From assembly GCF_004571065.1 (NCBI RefSeq), contig NZ_SPQN01000007.1:1-64000 (forward strand): a stretch of 64,000 nucleotides of DNA, in the 5' to 3' direction. Positions 9,017 through 17,647 of the stretch are shown here, in pieces. Below the pieces are notes generated by a model, which was given only the letters and a program-made list of their open reading frames with translations, made no database searches and was not told the origin of the DNA. The position numbers were made by a program, and so were the translations under genes. Position 1 is the first letter of the stretch; each line of letters opens with the position of its first letter. The stretch comes from Geodermatophilus sp. DF01-2 (GTDB lineage Bacteria > Actinomycetota > Actinomycetes > Mycobacteriales > Geodermatophilaceae).

Positions 9017-10195
9017 TCAGTTCGACGCTGGATCAAGCGTGAACAGGTCCGGAGTCCGCAAATAGTCCGCAGAACGTTCGCGGACCGTCCGCGCAGCGAG
9101 GTCCAAGCGCTCCGCTACTGCGTCGAGGTCCTCGTCGAAAAGGTCGGCGTAGGTGTCCAACGTCATGGCGGCCGAGGCGTGCCCCAGCATCCGTTGCACC
9201 GCCTTCACGTTGGCACCGGATGACACGGCCAGGCTGGCGGCCGTGTGCCGGAGCTCGTGCGGCACGAGTCCCTCCAGTCCCAGCGCCTGGGCGGCCCGGT
9301 CGAAGCCCGCTCTGCGGAACACACGGTTGCGCAGCACTCCCCCGGCCCGCAGGCCAGTGAAGACGAGATCCTCAGGTTCCCGGCCTGCCAGCTGTTCGCG
9401 CAGGTCCTCGGCGATGAAGGCCGGGATCGGAACCGATCGGCGCTCGTACCCCTTGGGCGCGCCCCAGGTCAGCAGTCCGTCGACCTCGACGACCGATTCG
9501 GCGATCTCGATCCGGCGTCGGCGAAGGTCGACCCGCTTCACCTTGAGGGCTGCCAACTCGCCCCAGCGCAGCCCGCAGTACGCGAGGACGAGCACGACGA
9601 CGCGGTAGGAGGCCATGATCTCTCGCTCGCGGTGCGGGAGGCGGGTGCCAGCCCGGAGAGAACATGTCGCGTCCGCGAGGCGGTGGACCTGTGCGTGTGT
9701 GAGGTACCGCCGCCGAGCCTGTTGGACTCGGGGCAGGTTGACCTTCTGGCACGGGTTCCGGGAAAGCCGTCCGTCACGCACGGCGAGATCGAGGATGAGG
9801 CTGAGGACTCGGAAGTGCTTGCGGACGGTCGCGGGGGCAACACCCTCCGCGTGCTGCTGCGCCACCCAGGCCTGGACGTCGGCGTGCGACACAGCCACCA
9901 ACTGGTAGGCGGACCAATGGGGCAGGACGTGCCTGTCGAGGATGCTTCGGTACCGCGACCGCGTCGTGGGCTTGAGCTGGGCCTGACCCTCGAACCACTT
10001 CTCCGCCCACGCGCCCACCTTGATCTTGCCCGCGCGAGGGTCGACGTAGTTCCCGGTCTCCATGGCGGCCGTGACGGAGTTCAGCCACCGCTGGGCGTCG
10101 ACCTTGCGCTTGAAGTGGCGGGCGTGCTCCTTGCCGTTCTCGTCCCGGTACCGCGGCCGGTATGTGCCATCGGGCCGCCTGGCGATCGACGCCAC
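9017..10195 (-). CDS. int: Tyrosine site-specific integrase
   Basis: 392 aa. Residues 1-60 form an Arg-rich arm-binding domain (AP2-like, YRPRYRDENGKEHARHF). Residues about 62-150 are the SAM-like core-binding domain, and 165-365 the catalytic domain. The catalytic set is visible: R210 in YCGLRWGEL, a Lys near 249, H313 and R316 in HELRHTAASL, H339 in LGHASAAMT and nucleophile Y349 in DTYADL. It reads toward the tRNA and ends 34 nt from it, the standard layout for an integrase beside its attachment site. Its 3' end contains the left candidate arm site. No excisionase gene is seen in the 122 nt between it and the relaxase gene. Confidence 0.95.
   Translation of the reverse strand: MASIARRPDGTYRPRYRDENGKEHARHFKRKVDAQRWLNSVTAAMETGNYVDPRAGKIKVGAWAEKWFEGQAQLKPTTRSRYRSILDRHVLPHWSAYQLVAVSHADVQAWVAQQHAEGVAPATVRKHFRVLSLILDLAVRDGRLSRNPCQKVNLPRVQQARRRYLTHAQVHRLADATCSLRAGTRLPHREREIMASYRVVVLVLAYCGLRWGELAALKVKRVDLRRRRIEIAESVVEVDGLLTWGAPKGYERRSVPIPAFIAEDLREQLAGREPEDLVFTGLRAGGVLRNRVFRRAGFDRAAQALGLEGLVPHELRHTAASLAVSSGANVKAVQRMLGHASAAMTLDTYADLFDEDLDAVAERLDLAARTVRERSADYLRTPDLFTLDPASN
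9051..9073. promoter_or_regulatory. Candidate left arm-type integrase site
   Basis: A 23-bp block beginning GGAGTCCGCAAA and containing AGTCCGCA twice, 11 bp apart. It matches 32215-32237 near the other end at 20 of 23 positions, in the same orientation. It lies inside the 3' end of int. Paired repeats near both ends of an integrated element fit arm-binding sites of the integrase, which is inference. Confidence 0.55.
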
Positions 10196-10317
10196 CGCTC
10201 ATCGCCTCCCTGATCGTGAAGTTGGCCCGTGACCAGCGCCGTCTCGGGCTCGTCTGTTGACCCGAACGCTGACACCGCGCATGGGCCTTGTCTCCCGGCT
10301 GCCGTCTTCCTGGGGAT

Positions 10318-13300
10318 TCACCGGGAAATCCCCAGGCCCGGGTCGGGATGTCGAGCGAGCAGTCGGATGTCCTCGGGGCGCGGCGGCCGGACGCCCGGCT
10401 GAGATGGCGCCGACCGGTGGGCGGGTGTCCGGGTGGCGGCGGGCGCGGGGTCGTGGCGGGCACGCCAGCGGTCACGTTCTCTGGCGAGCTGGTCGGCCGG
10501 TTGGGCGAGGAGAGCCGGCTCGGCCGTCAGGCAGGTGATGCGGGCGCGGACGGCGGCCAGTTCTGTCTCGGTGGCGGCGATGTCCCGGTCGGTGTCGGCC
10601 AGTCGCTCCGCCGGGTCGGGGGTCCAGGCGAGGCGCCCGAAGCGGGCGAGCCGGTCCTCGTGCTGTCGGCGGGCGTGGGCCACCGCGGCTCCGGCGTGCC
10701 GGTGGGTCTCCTGGGCGGCGGCTGCGACCGCGCGCAGCTGGGCGTGTTCGGGGTGGGCGCGTTCGGCGTGGTGGCGGGCGTAGGAGTCGAAGGCCGTCAA
10801 GAGCCGCGGTCGGTCGTCGGACCGGTCGGCCAGGCGCGCGATCTGCTGCGGGTCGGTGGGCATCGCGGGCAGGTAGGGCCGCCAGGCGTCCGCCCAGTCG
10901 ACCAGCTGCTCGCCGGCCCGGTGCACCGTCGCCCGCCGAAGCCGGAGCCGGCCGGGACCGTCGAGCACGACCTGCGCGACGTCACGGACGGCGTTCCGCC
11001 CGGTGTCCCAGCTGCCGAGCAGCGTGTCGCGGATACGGTCGGTCTCGGCGGTGACGTCCGCGCCGCTGGCGTCGGCGCGCGCCGTGGCGCGGCGGGCCGC
11101 AATCCCGGTCTGCTCGTACCGGGCTTCCAGCGCGTCGGCCCGGTCGGCGTGGGCGGACTCGAGCGCGACGATCTCGCGCAGCGCGTCCCGGCGAGGCACG
11201 TCGTGGGCGAGCCGATCCAGGCAGCGCTGCTCGGCCATCCACGCCGCGTGTAGGTCGGCGAGCACCTGCTCCAGCGGCTGCGGTGTGGCGTAACGGGCGG
11301 CCTCGGCGGCTGCCAATTGTGCGGCGTGCGCCGGGCCGAGGTCGGCGCGGTCGCGGGCGAAGACGGCGAGCCACTGCTCCCGCGCCTCGGCGGGATCGGT
11401 CGCCACGAGGTGGGCGGTGTTGGCCTCCCTGCCGCGGGTCATCCCGACGTAGGCCGCGGCCGCGCCGGTGTCCTCGCCGACCACCAGGTGCGCGGCGGTC
11501 ACCGTGTCGCCTTGCACGCCGTGCGCGGTGGTGGCGTAGGCCAGTTCGACGTGCGCGGTGACGTAGTCGGCGGGCAGCACCCGCTCCCCTCCCCGGGCCG
11601 GGGTGACGGCGAGGGTGACATGCGGCGCGCCGTTGGGGATGACGACCAGCCCGCCGTTCCGGTCGACAGCGGTGACCGTCCACACGTCGCGGTTGGCCAC
11701 CTCGAGGTGGCGGTCGTTGCGGCGGGTGGCGATCCGATCGCCGACGCCGATCCGCTCCCCGGCCCCGGCGATGGCGACGCGCTGGTCGTCGACCCGGCCT
11801 TCGGTGACCAGGCGGTCGCGGATGGCGGCGTTGAGGGCGGCGGCCTGCTCGCGTGTGGCGACCACCACGGCCACGCGCTCGCCCGCGGTGTAGCCGTCGG
11901 CCGCGGCGGCGAGCGTCTCCCGCAGCGCCTCGGGGTCGGTGTGCAGCCGGATCTGCCCGCGGGCCAGCAGCGCGTCGAACACCGCCCCGGGGTTCTCGCC
12001 GGCGCGCATCGTCAGGGTCAGCTCGGCGTAGTCGGTGTCCGGTGTCGTGTGGCCGGTGGCGTCGGTGCGGGTGAAGCGGTGCACCCCGACCAGGGTCAGG
12101 TGCTCGGCCGGGTCGACCTGGGCCGCGGCGAGGTCGAGGACGCCGCCGCGGCCGACCGCCGCGAGCTGATGCCGGTCCCCGAGCAGGGCGAGGTGCACCT
12201 GGCACTCGTCGGCGACCGTCAGCAGGGCCCGGGCGGTGTCCTGGTCCAGCATGCCCGCCTCGTCCACGACGAGGAGATCGCGGGCCCGCAGCCGCGCCCC
12301 CTCAGCGGGTCCGGCATACGCCCGCCCGGTGACCGGGTCGGCGTGGCCGACGGCGAGGCGGGTCCACCCGCCGTCATCATTCCAGCGCCAGCCGTATTCG
12401 AAGGCCAGCCGGGCCGCCGAACCGGCGACCGCGCCGACCTCCGCGGCGGCGACCTGGGCCGCCTTCAGGGTCGGGGTCACCACCACCAGCCGGCGGCCCT
12501 GCTCGGCGAGCGCTTGCCTGGTGGCGGCCAGGGTGGTGGTCTTGCCGGCGCCGGCCGCACCCACGACCACGACCAGGGCCCGCTGGCCGGCGAGCGCGGC
12601 GACCGCCGCCGCCTGCCCCGGGTCCAACCGGCTGTCACCCACCGCCACGGGCGGCGTCGGGTTGTTGTCAGGGAAACCGGCCGGGCGTTCGGTGGCGCGG
12701 GAGGCGAGGCGGGCGGTGAGGTCGGCCTCGACGGCGAGCACCGGGCTCGATGTCCAGGCCCGGATGTGCTCTGGCACCCCGCCGGCAGGACTGTGGCGCT
12801 CCAGCAGCGGCTGGCAGCGGGACAGGGTTCGGGCGGTGAGGTCTTCGGCGAGCTCGTTGCGCACCGCCGGGTCGGTGACGATGCCGGCGGCGGCGATCAG
12901 CTGTTCGACCTCGCCCCGGACGTCGGCGGCGTTCCACGCCGAGCGGGCGGCGCCCAGCCGGGCCAGCACCCGGCCCACCAGCTGCTCCCGGTTCAGGCTG
13001 CCGACCGGGGTGGGGGTCAGGCCGATCGGGACGTCGCGGTCGCGGTAGCCCAGGGCGGCCAGCTCGGCCCGCCACCGGGCCGTGAGGTCCTCCCCCGGCT
13101 GTGGCAGCACCTTGTCCGGGCGGCCCGCGGCCCACGCCCGCGCGTCCCAGGAGCGGCGCAACGACGGGCCGGGGGATTCGCCGGGATGCGCCGCAGTCCA
13201 TTCCCGTTCGTAGGTGTCGATGTTACGGGCGATCTGCGTGGTCCGGGCGCTGAAGGCACCCACGAAATCCGCCAGCTGCCGGATCTCCCCGCCGTCATTC

Positions 13301-13974
13301 AACGCATACCCGTGGGCGGCGAGGACGGCCCGGGATTGCGGGTCGCAGGCGACCGCGGCGTGCCCGATACCGTTGATTGCGTCCAGCGAGTCGCGGACAC
13401 CGACGGTGTGCAGCCCGCGCCATTTCCCGGCCGCGAACACCCGGGCGTTGATCTGCAGGTGCAGATGGCGATGCGGATCCCCGGCCCGCGACGTGTAGTG
13501 CGCCACCGTCACCGCCTCGGCCACCTGCACCGGCACCTGCACCTGCCCGCCCCGCGGACCGACCCGGGTGGTGGCGTGCTGCCCCAGCCAGCCGATGATC
13601 TGCTCGGCCGCCCGAGCCTGAGCCGCGTCGTACGCCGTCGCGACGTCTGGATGCAGCGCGACCGCCAGCGACCACGTCTTCGGCCCGTTCACCACCACCT
13701 CGACAAACCGCACCGCATGCCCGTCACCGCGCAGCTGCCCCCGCGGCTCGCCGGTCCCCGGATCGCAGCCGGCCACCCACGTCTCATAGGCGTCACCGGT
13801 CAGCGGCGCCAGCTCACTCACCCGCCCCTCGGTGACGCTGAACCGGCGCGCGACGCCGGCGCCCTCGGCGAGGTAGTAGTCATCCGCCCGGCCCCGGTCA
13901 GCCTCCACGTAGTGGCGGGCAGCCGCCGGCGCGCCGGCGTAGATCTTCATCCCGCCATGCATTTTCAACGCCAC
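10318..13974 (-). CDS. MobF-family conjugative relaxase-helicase (TraA/TrwC-like)
   Basis: 1218 aa. Nicks and unwinds transferred DNA in conjugation. The N-terminal relaxase domain (1-about 300) has candidate tyrosines near residues 12, 22 and 33-34, and the metal-binding His triad H168, H170, H172 in PHRHLHLQINA. The central SF1B helicase (about 440-850) has Walker A GAAGAGKTTT (K478), Walker B LLVVDEAGMLD, motif III LLGDRHQLAAVGRGG and a late motif TAHGVQGDTVTAAHL. The C-terminal 300 residues are Ala/Arg-rich and helical. Full length argues that it is functional. It is the only transfer gene seen, so movement would need another element's secretion system. It is co-oriented with int. Confidence 0.92.
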   Translation of the reverse strand: MALKMHGGMKIYAGAPAAARHYVEADRGRADDYYLAEGAGVARRFSVTEGRVSELAPLTGDAYETWVAGCDPGTGEPRGQLRGDGHAVRFVEVVVNGPKTWSLAVALHPDVATAYDAAQARAAEQIIGWLGQHATTRVGPRGGQVQVPVQVAEAVTVAHYTSRAGDPHRHLHLQINARVFAAGKWRGLHTVGVRDSLDAINGIGHAAVACDPQSRAVLAAHGYALNDGGEIRQLADFVGAFSARTTQIARNIDTYEREWTAAHPGESPGPSLRRSWDARAWAAGRPDKVLPQPGEDLTARWRAELAALGYRDRDVPIGLTPTPVGSLNREQLVGRVLARLGAARSAWNAADVRGEVEQLIAAAGIVTDPAVRNELAEDLTARTLSRCQPLLERHSPAGGVPEHIRAWTSSPVLAVEADLTARLASRATERPAGFPDNNPTPPVAVGDSRLDPGQAAAVAALAGQRALVVVVGAAGAGKTTTLAATRQALAEQGRRLVVVTPTLKAAQVAAAEVGAVAGSAARLAFEYGWRWNDDGGWTRLAVGHADPVTGRAYAGPAEGARLRARDLLVVDEAGMLDQDTARALLTVADECQVHLALLGDRHQLAAVGRGGVLDLAAAQVDPAEHLTLVGVHRFTRTDATGHTTPDTDYAELTLTMRAGENPGAVFDALLARGQIRLHTDPEALRETLAAAADGYTAGERVAVVVATREQAAALNAAIRDRLVTEGRVDDQRVAIAGAGERIGVGDRIATRRNDRHLEVANRDVWTVTAVDRNGGLVVIPNGAPHVTLAVTPARGGERVLPADYVTAHVELAYATTAHGVQGDTVTAAHLVVGEDTGAAAAYVGMTRGREANTAHLVATDPAEAREQWLAVFARDRADLGPAHAAQLAAAEAARYATPQPLEQVLADLHAAWMAEQRCLDRLAHDVPRRDALREIVALESAHADRADALEARYEQTGIAARRATARADASGADVTAETDRIRDTLLGSWDTGRNAVRDVAQVVLDGPGRLRLRRATVHRAGEQLVDWADAWRPYLPAMPTDPQQIARLADRSDDRPRLLTAFDSYARHHAERAHPEHAQLRAVAAAAQETHRHAGAAVAHARRQHEDRLARFGRLAWTPDPAERLADTDRDIAATETELAAVRARITCLTAEPALLAQPADQLARERDRWRARHDPAPAATRTPAHRSAPSQPGVRPPRPEDIRLLARHPDPGLGISR

Positions 13975-14059
13975 CCGACAATGACCAACAAGTCACCCCC
14001 AGAAGCGGCGATGGGCCCCGCAAAGCAGGACCCGACCTACCTCCGAAGGTAGCATGCGT

Positions 14060-14127
14060 GCCGTCTCTTGGAGACCTTCTGCCGTCTTTTTGGAGACCTT
14101 CTGCTTGACGTCTTTCGGAGACCTTCT
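14060..14127. repeat. Three tandem units inside an IS66 remnant
   Basis: Units at 14060-14080, 14081-14102 and 14103-14127 share GTCT-N-GGAGACCTTCT. On the minus strand they encode repeats of the KQKVS motif of the IS66 transposase C-terminus. The slightly different lengths (21, 22, 25) shift the frame between units. Confidence 0.8.
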
Positions 14128-14400
14128 GCTTAACCTTGGCCATGCGGACGTCACGTTCGGCGGCGTTGTTGTCAAACGGCACCCGCGGGTCGATCGCAAA
14201 GCGCAGGTAGTCCTCGATGCACCGGTGGATGCGGCGGGCCAGCGCACGGTGCCGGCGGCCGACCGCGCCGGGCGGCAGGTCGCGGCGGAGGCGCCGATGA
14301 GCGCTGCGGACACGATCATCTGTCGCCGAGTGGCCAGCAGGCCGGGGTCGGACCGTACGCCGGTGTCGGTGAGCTGCTTGAGCGCGAGCAGCGCGTCGAT
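14090..14400 (-). pseudogene. IS66-family transposase, C-terminal remnant
   Basis: The minus strand encodes DYLRFAIDPRVPFDNNAAERD followed by VRMAKVKQKVS, the conserved end of IS66 transposases (final DDE glutamate in the ERD motif). Upstream sequence resembling LLALKQLTDTG lies in another frame, so the copy is frameshifted and lacks most of the gene. The downstream end runs into three tandem units that scramble the frame. No terminal repeats were identified. It lies just upstream of the relaxase gene start, so its insertion may have replaced neighbouring transfer genes. Confidence 0.75.
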
Positions 14401-15141
14401 TCACCTGGAAGGTGCTCCTCGATCAGCGCGGAACAGACCCTGAAAAAGCCCCATCCTCGCAGGTCAGAAGTACCTTCGTTTGATCGACTTCCGGCTACGC
14501 GGCCCCGGCGTGAAGGCGCCGGGCTACCTGACGGCCGTAGGGGGGCGGGAGACGGCTTGGACGACGTCGTAGGACACGCCCACGCGGTTGGTCAGCGGGC
14601 GAACAATGGTGCATGACGACGACGACGGCCTGCGCCTGACGCCGGTGCTAGCGCCCGTGCAGGTCATGGTGATGGTGCAGTGAGGGTGGACGTGGCCGAG
14701 GCCGCGCGCGCTCGGCGCCGACCTAATCGACGCGGCCTGCGGGTCGTGGTCGACGACCGGACGGACGTTCCCCTCAGGTCGCCGCGCGGTGGACTAGAAG
14801 CTTTGTAAGGGCGTGCCGCTTGCGCCTTGCGCGGCTCAGGCGACCTCGCCGCCGGGCAAGTAGCGGCCGCCCATCGGCTCTCCCGCGGGAAGAAGGCGGT
14901 CGAAGCCTGTGAGGAACGCTGGCCCCGGGCACCCCCCTGGTCGGCCGTGGTGGAGGCGGGCGGCGACGACCTGGCCCCGTCGGCGCTCACCGTTCCCTCG
15001 CCTCGTACGCGCGGCTGACTTGGTTCCCGAAAGCGACACCGAACCCAACTCAGTCAAGTCGCTCGCTCATACTGGTTGACTCGCCTCGTCTGGGACATGC
15101 CCTCCGCGTCCCGGAGGAAATCTGCAGCGCTGAGGGAGTCC
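14401..15141. other. Stretch without a recognisable gene
   Basis: About 740 nt between the IS66 remnant and the promoter of the 15217 gene. Short open frames on both strands show no family resemblance or convincing ribosome site. The mixed composition suggests leftover insertion-sequence debris. Confidence 0.5.
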
Positions 15142-15170
15142 TTGACGAGCCCGGGTCTCACTCTTAGTGT
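15142..15170 (+). promoter_or_regulatory. Sigma-70-type promoter for the secreted-peptide gene
   Basis: TTGACG at 15142-15147 and TAGTGT at 15165-15170 are separated by exactly 17 nt. The gene start at 15217 follows a leader of about 40 nt that holds a strong GGAGAGGA ribosome site (15203-15210). This is one of the clearest promoters in the window and suggests the module is expressed. Confidence 0.65.
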
Positions 15171-15216
15171 ACAGACGTGCGCGAAGAGTGAGCGCCAAAC
15201 CCGGAGAGGACATGCC

Positions 15217-15552
15217 GTGGTCCGTCGTATCGGCCAGACGCCGTTCGTGCGTCCCTTCATCACCCTTGTGCTATCGCTGGGGCTCCTGTTCACCATGACC
15301 CCCAGTGCCCAAGCGGCTTACGGGGTCTTGCAATGCCTGAACAACTCGGCATTGACCTACAACCTCGGATCGGGGCAGCGACTGACCGAAGGTTCAGACG
15401 CCCGCCTGTACCGCGTCAAGCGAACAGACACGGGTCAGCAGTTGACCACCATCGTTGGATGGTGGCAGACCAGTGGGGGCACGAGCGTCTATTACGACAA
15501 CCACACCTACTACATCGAGTACACTGGTCGGTGGTCCAACCCCACGCCATAG
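15217..15552 (+). CDS. Small secreted protein, probably truncated by an in-frame amber codon
   Basis: 111 aa. A Sec signal peptide is clear: basic VVRRIGQ, hydrophobic FITLVLSLGLLFTM, cleavage after PSAQA. The mature part is Tyr/Trp-rich (VGWWQTSGGTSVYYDNHTYY) with one Cys. I do not recognise a family. The GTG at 15217 follows GGAGAGGA at 7 nt. After the TAG at 15550-15552 the same frame continues without interruption as GVHSVWFTNKGDLRGTFLYE plus RSC, to a TGA at 15622-15624 that overlaps the ATG of the next gene. This suggests a nonsense mutation of a 135-residue ancestor with two Cys, or readthrough. It is the first gene of the 15217-19468 envelope/export module. Confidence 0.75.
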   Translation: MVRRIGQTPFVRPFITLVLSLGLLFTMTPSAQAAYGVLQCLNNSALTYNLGSGQRLTEGSDARLYRVKRTDTGQQLTTIVGWWQTSGGTSVYYDNHTYYIEYTGRWSNPTP

Positions 15553-15623
15553 GGTGTGCACTCCGTCTGGTTCACGAACAAGGGCGACCTTCGCGGTACC
15601 TTCCTCTACGAGCGCTCCTGCTG

Positions 15624-16142
15624 ATGATAAGTGAGCCAATGAATCACGCAACTCCTCGCGGTTTTGCCGTGACTGCGCTGCTGTTTGTCGCACTCACGGG
15701 ATGTAGCGGCGAATCGCAGCAACCGGCGCAATCGTCGACCGAACCCACAGACGTCTACGTCTCCCCGGTGGTCGACTGCTTAGACCAACTCGGTATCCCA
15801 TACCGCACTACCGACCTGCCCGATGGAGGGCAGGAGATCGTCCCAGTCGGTGACGCAGTCGACGACCCCCAGATTCAGGCATGTCTCACCGGTGCCAATG
15901 GTCAGGGTGTGGGCCCCGAGGCGTCCGGACAGAACAGCGCGGCGGAATCGAACTCCGGCATCCGCGCTATCGCGGAATGCCTGAGGGAGGCCGGCTGGCA
16001 TGCCACCGTCGTCGAAGATCCGGCAATCACCTACGGCGATGGTTCTCGTGCGCTTGCCTACAGCGTCCCCGACGCGGAGCGCGCCGATCCGTCCTTCGCC
16101 GCCGACGAGTCCTCGTGCACGGAGGAGGTGCTCGACCAGTGA
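15624..16142 (+). CDS. Putative lipoprotein of unknown function
   Basis: 172 aa from ATG 15624 (an alternative ATG is at 15639). The lipobox LTGC after a hydrophobic stretch (FAVTALLFVAL) predicts a lipid-anchored outer-surface protein. The mature part is acidic with Cys residues in CLDQLGI, QACLTGANG, AECLREAGWH and SSCTEEV, suggesting one or two disulfides. The AECLREAGW motif occurs in small actinobacterial lipoproteins that neighbour peptidoglycan-binding adaptors and ABC exporters, as here. The first ATG overlaps the ancestral stop of the preceding gene by 1 nt, so the two were probably co-translated. Function unknown. Confidence 0.72.
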   Translation: MISEPMNHATPRGFAVTALLFVALTGCSGESQQPAQSSTEPTDVYVSPVVDCLDQLGIPYRTTDLPDGGQEIVPVGDAVDDPQIQACLTGANGQGVGPEASGQNSAAESNSGIRAIAECLREAGWHATVVEDPAITYGDGSRALAYSVPDAERADPSFAADESSCTEEVLDQ

Positions 16143-16219
16143 TCTGGTGGCTAGCGGGGCGTTCCTCATCGCAGTCCATTGCTTCCCGTAGTTCGGCACG
16201 GGCACCGGCGTAAGACGCA

Positions 16220-16256
16220 GGCGTTTGCTGAGGCTGTAGCGGCCTCAGCAAACGCC
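16220..16256 (+). terminator. Strong hairpin terminator after the lipoprotein gene
   Basis: GGCGTTTGCTGAGGC pairs perfectly with GCCTCAGCAAACGCC (15-bp stem, 7-nt loop), 77 nt after the stop at 16142. There is no T tract. It separates the first two genes of the module from the adaptor/ABC genes. The rest of the gap 16143-16483 shows no gene. Confidence 0.75.
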
Positions 16257-16483
16257 CACACCCCTTCGCGTTACGGTCTCCTATCGGTCAGGACGCATGG
16301 CGGGCGCGCAGCGGACGCAGCAGTCATGCGCCTACACGCCGCAGTCGTGCGTCATACCGAGAAAGCCGCCACCTCGTCCTGGTGGCGACCACCGTGAAGG
16401 CCGCGCACTCTCGGGACGCAGGAAGTAGACCTCAGGCCCGCGTCAGTCAGAGAGATGTTGCGGCCGAGTCGCCCCGTCTAGAA

Positions 16484-17647
16484 ATGACCTGGACCATGTC
16501 ACACATCAACGACCGCTTCCAGGAAGAGTCGCCCTCGCCGGCAGTTGTTCGTCGCTCGCGCGCGCTCACCGTCCTCGTCATCACGTTCGTGTTGCTCGCT
16601 GTCGCGTCATGCGCGACCAGCCCCTCAGCCGATCGCACGAGCCACGAGGCGCAAGTCGCGGAGGCGGACTGGATGCCCGTCACATCAGGGGACATCGTCA
16701 CGAGTAGGCCGTTCGATGGAACTGTCACTCGGCCACCAGGGGCGCCGGTCTACTTTCATGGCACCGGTACTGTGACCGCCGCTCCTGCACTGGAGTCACT
16801 CCTGGAACCTGGGGACGTCGCAATTCGTGTCGACGACCACCCCGTCGTCGTCCTGCCGGGCGACGTGCCAGTTTTCCGTGACATCACGCGGGTCGTCACG
16901 ACGCCCGAAGCCGACCCGACGCCGAAGCCTGGGAACGTGCCGACCGAGGGCGCTCCTGAGCCAGATAGCGCGCAACTCGCCCCAGGCAACGACATTCGAC
17001 AATTGCAGAGCTTCTTGGCCTCAGCCGGGTACTTCTCCGGTGCAATCAATGGCCGCTTTTCCGACCTTCTGGGCAGGGCTTGCAATGCCTGGCGATTGGA
17101 CAACGGCCTCTCCAGTTACGCTGGCTTTCGCGCCGATGAGATTGTCTTTCTGCCCGGGCCAGGTCCATGGGCGGTGGCGTCAACAGATGTCTCACCTGGC
17201 CAGAGCATCGCTGACTCGCAATTCATGAGTGTGACTCAAGGTGCGGCTGTGGTGACCGTTGATTTGGATCGGCAGCCGGAGCCAGACGTCACCTACGCCG
17301 CACTGCCGGTAGCTGGCGATGCGTCCAGCGAGGTGCCCCTGACCATCTTGGGACCTGCGACGCAGGGAGACAACGGCCCGGTCCAGCTGCTGGGTCTACC
17401 GGACGGTGTACTGCTGCAGCCTGGTGCATCGCTCGTGGTAGAGCAGCGGCGCCGGCTAGCCGTCGGCGTTACCCTCGTGCCAATTGGCGCTATCCGGGTT
17501 GATGGGCGTGGCGACACCTTCGTCAGATGCAGGAACAGCGGACAAACCGAGCACGATTGTCCGGTGTCCTTAGGCGCCCACGACAGTGCCAATGCGGCCG
17601 TGCTTGATGGACTGCGGCCGGGTCAGGAAGTGGCGGTGCCCGCATGA
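16484..17647 (+). CDS. Peptidoglycan-binding lipoprotein, ABC-exporter adaptor
   Basis: 387 aa from ATG 16484 (ATG 16496 also possible). A hydrophobic segment (LTVLVITFVLLAVASC) ends in a lipobox, predicting lipid anchoring. A beta-rich N-terminal part is followed by a peptidoglycan_binding_1-type domain (IRQLQSFLASAGYFSGAING, then FSDLLGRACNAWRLDNGL). The C-terminal part resembles the beta-barrel/adaptor half of MacA/HlyD-like proteins (VTLVPIGAIRVDGRGDTFV). It is translationally coupled (ATGA) to the ATPase gene. This adaptor-ATPase-permease set is a common actinobacterial exporter layout in which the adaptor ties a MacB-like pump to the wall. The substrate is unknown; the peptide at 15217 is a candidate. 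Confidence 0.75.
   Translation: MTWTMSHINDRFQEESPSPAVVRRSRALTVLVITFVLLAVASCATSPSADRTSHEAQVAEADWMPVTSGDIVTSRPFDGTVTRPPGAPVYFHGTGTVTAAPALESLLEPGDVAIRVDDHPVVVLPGDVPVFRDITRVVTTPEADPTPKPGNVPTEGAPEPDSAQLAPGNDIRQLQSFLASAGYFSGAINGRFSDLLGRACNAWRLDNGLSSYAGFRADEIVFLPGPGPWAVASTDVSPGQSIADSQFMSVTQGAAVVTVDLDRQPEPDVTYAALPVAGDASSEVPLTILGPATQGDNGPVQLLGLPDGVLLQPGASLVVEQRRRLAVGVTLVPIGAIRVDGRGDTFVRCRNSGQTEHDCPVSLGAHDSANAAVLDGLRPGQEVAVPA

Noticed and set aside
11317-14052. A 911-codon frame antisense to the relaxase
   Set aside because: The relaxase has complete catalytic motifs; the antisense product is Arg/Gly/Ala-rich low-complexity sequence.
14060-14127. CRISPR-like repeat
   Set aside because: Units are 21-25 nt with no true spacers, lie in an IS66 remnant and have no cas genes nearby.
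15217-15624. Lactococcin-972-like bacteriocin
   Set aside because: Signal peptide and size fit and an exporter follows, but the mature part lacks the family's repeated Gly/Ser/His pattern; the resemblance at the C-terminus is too weak.
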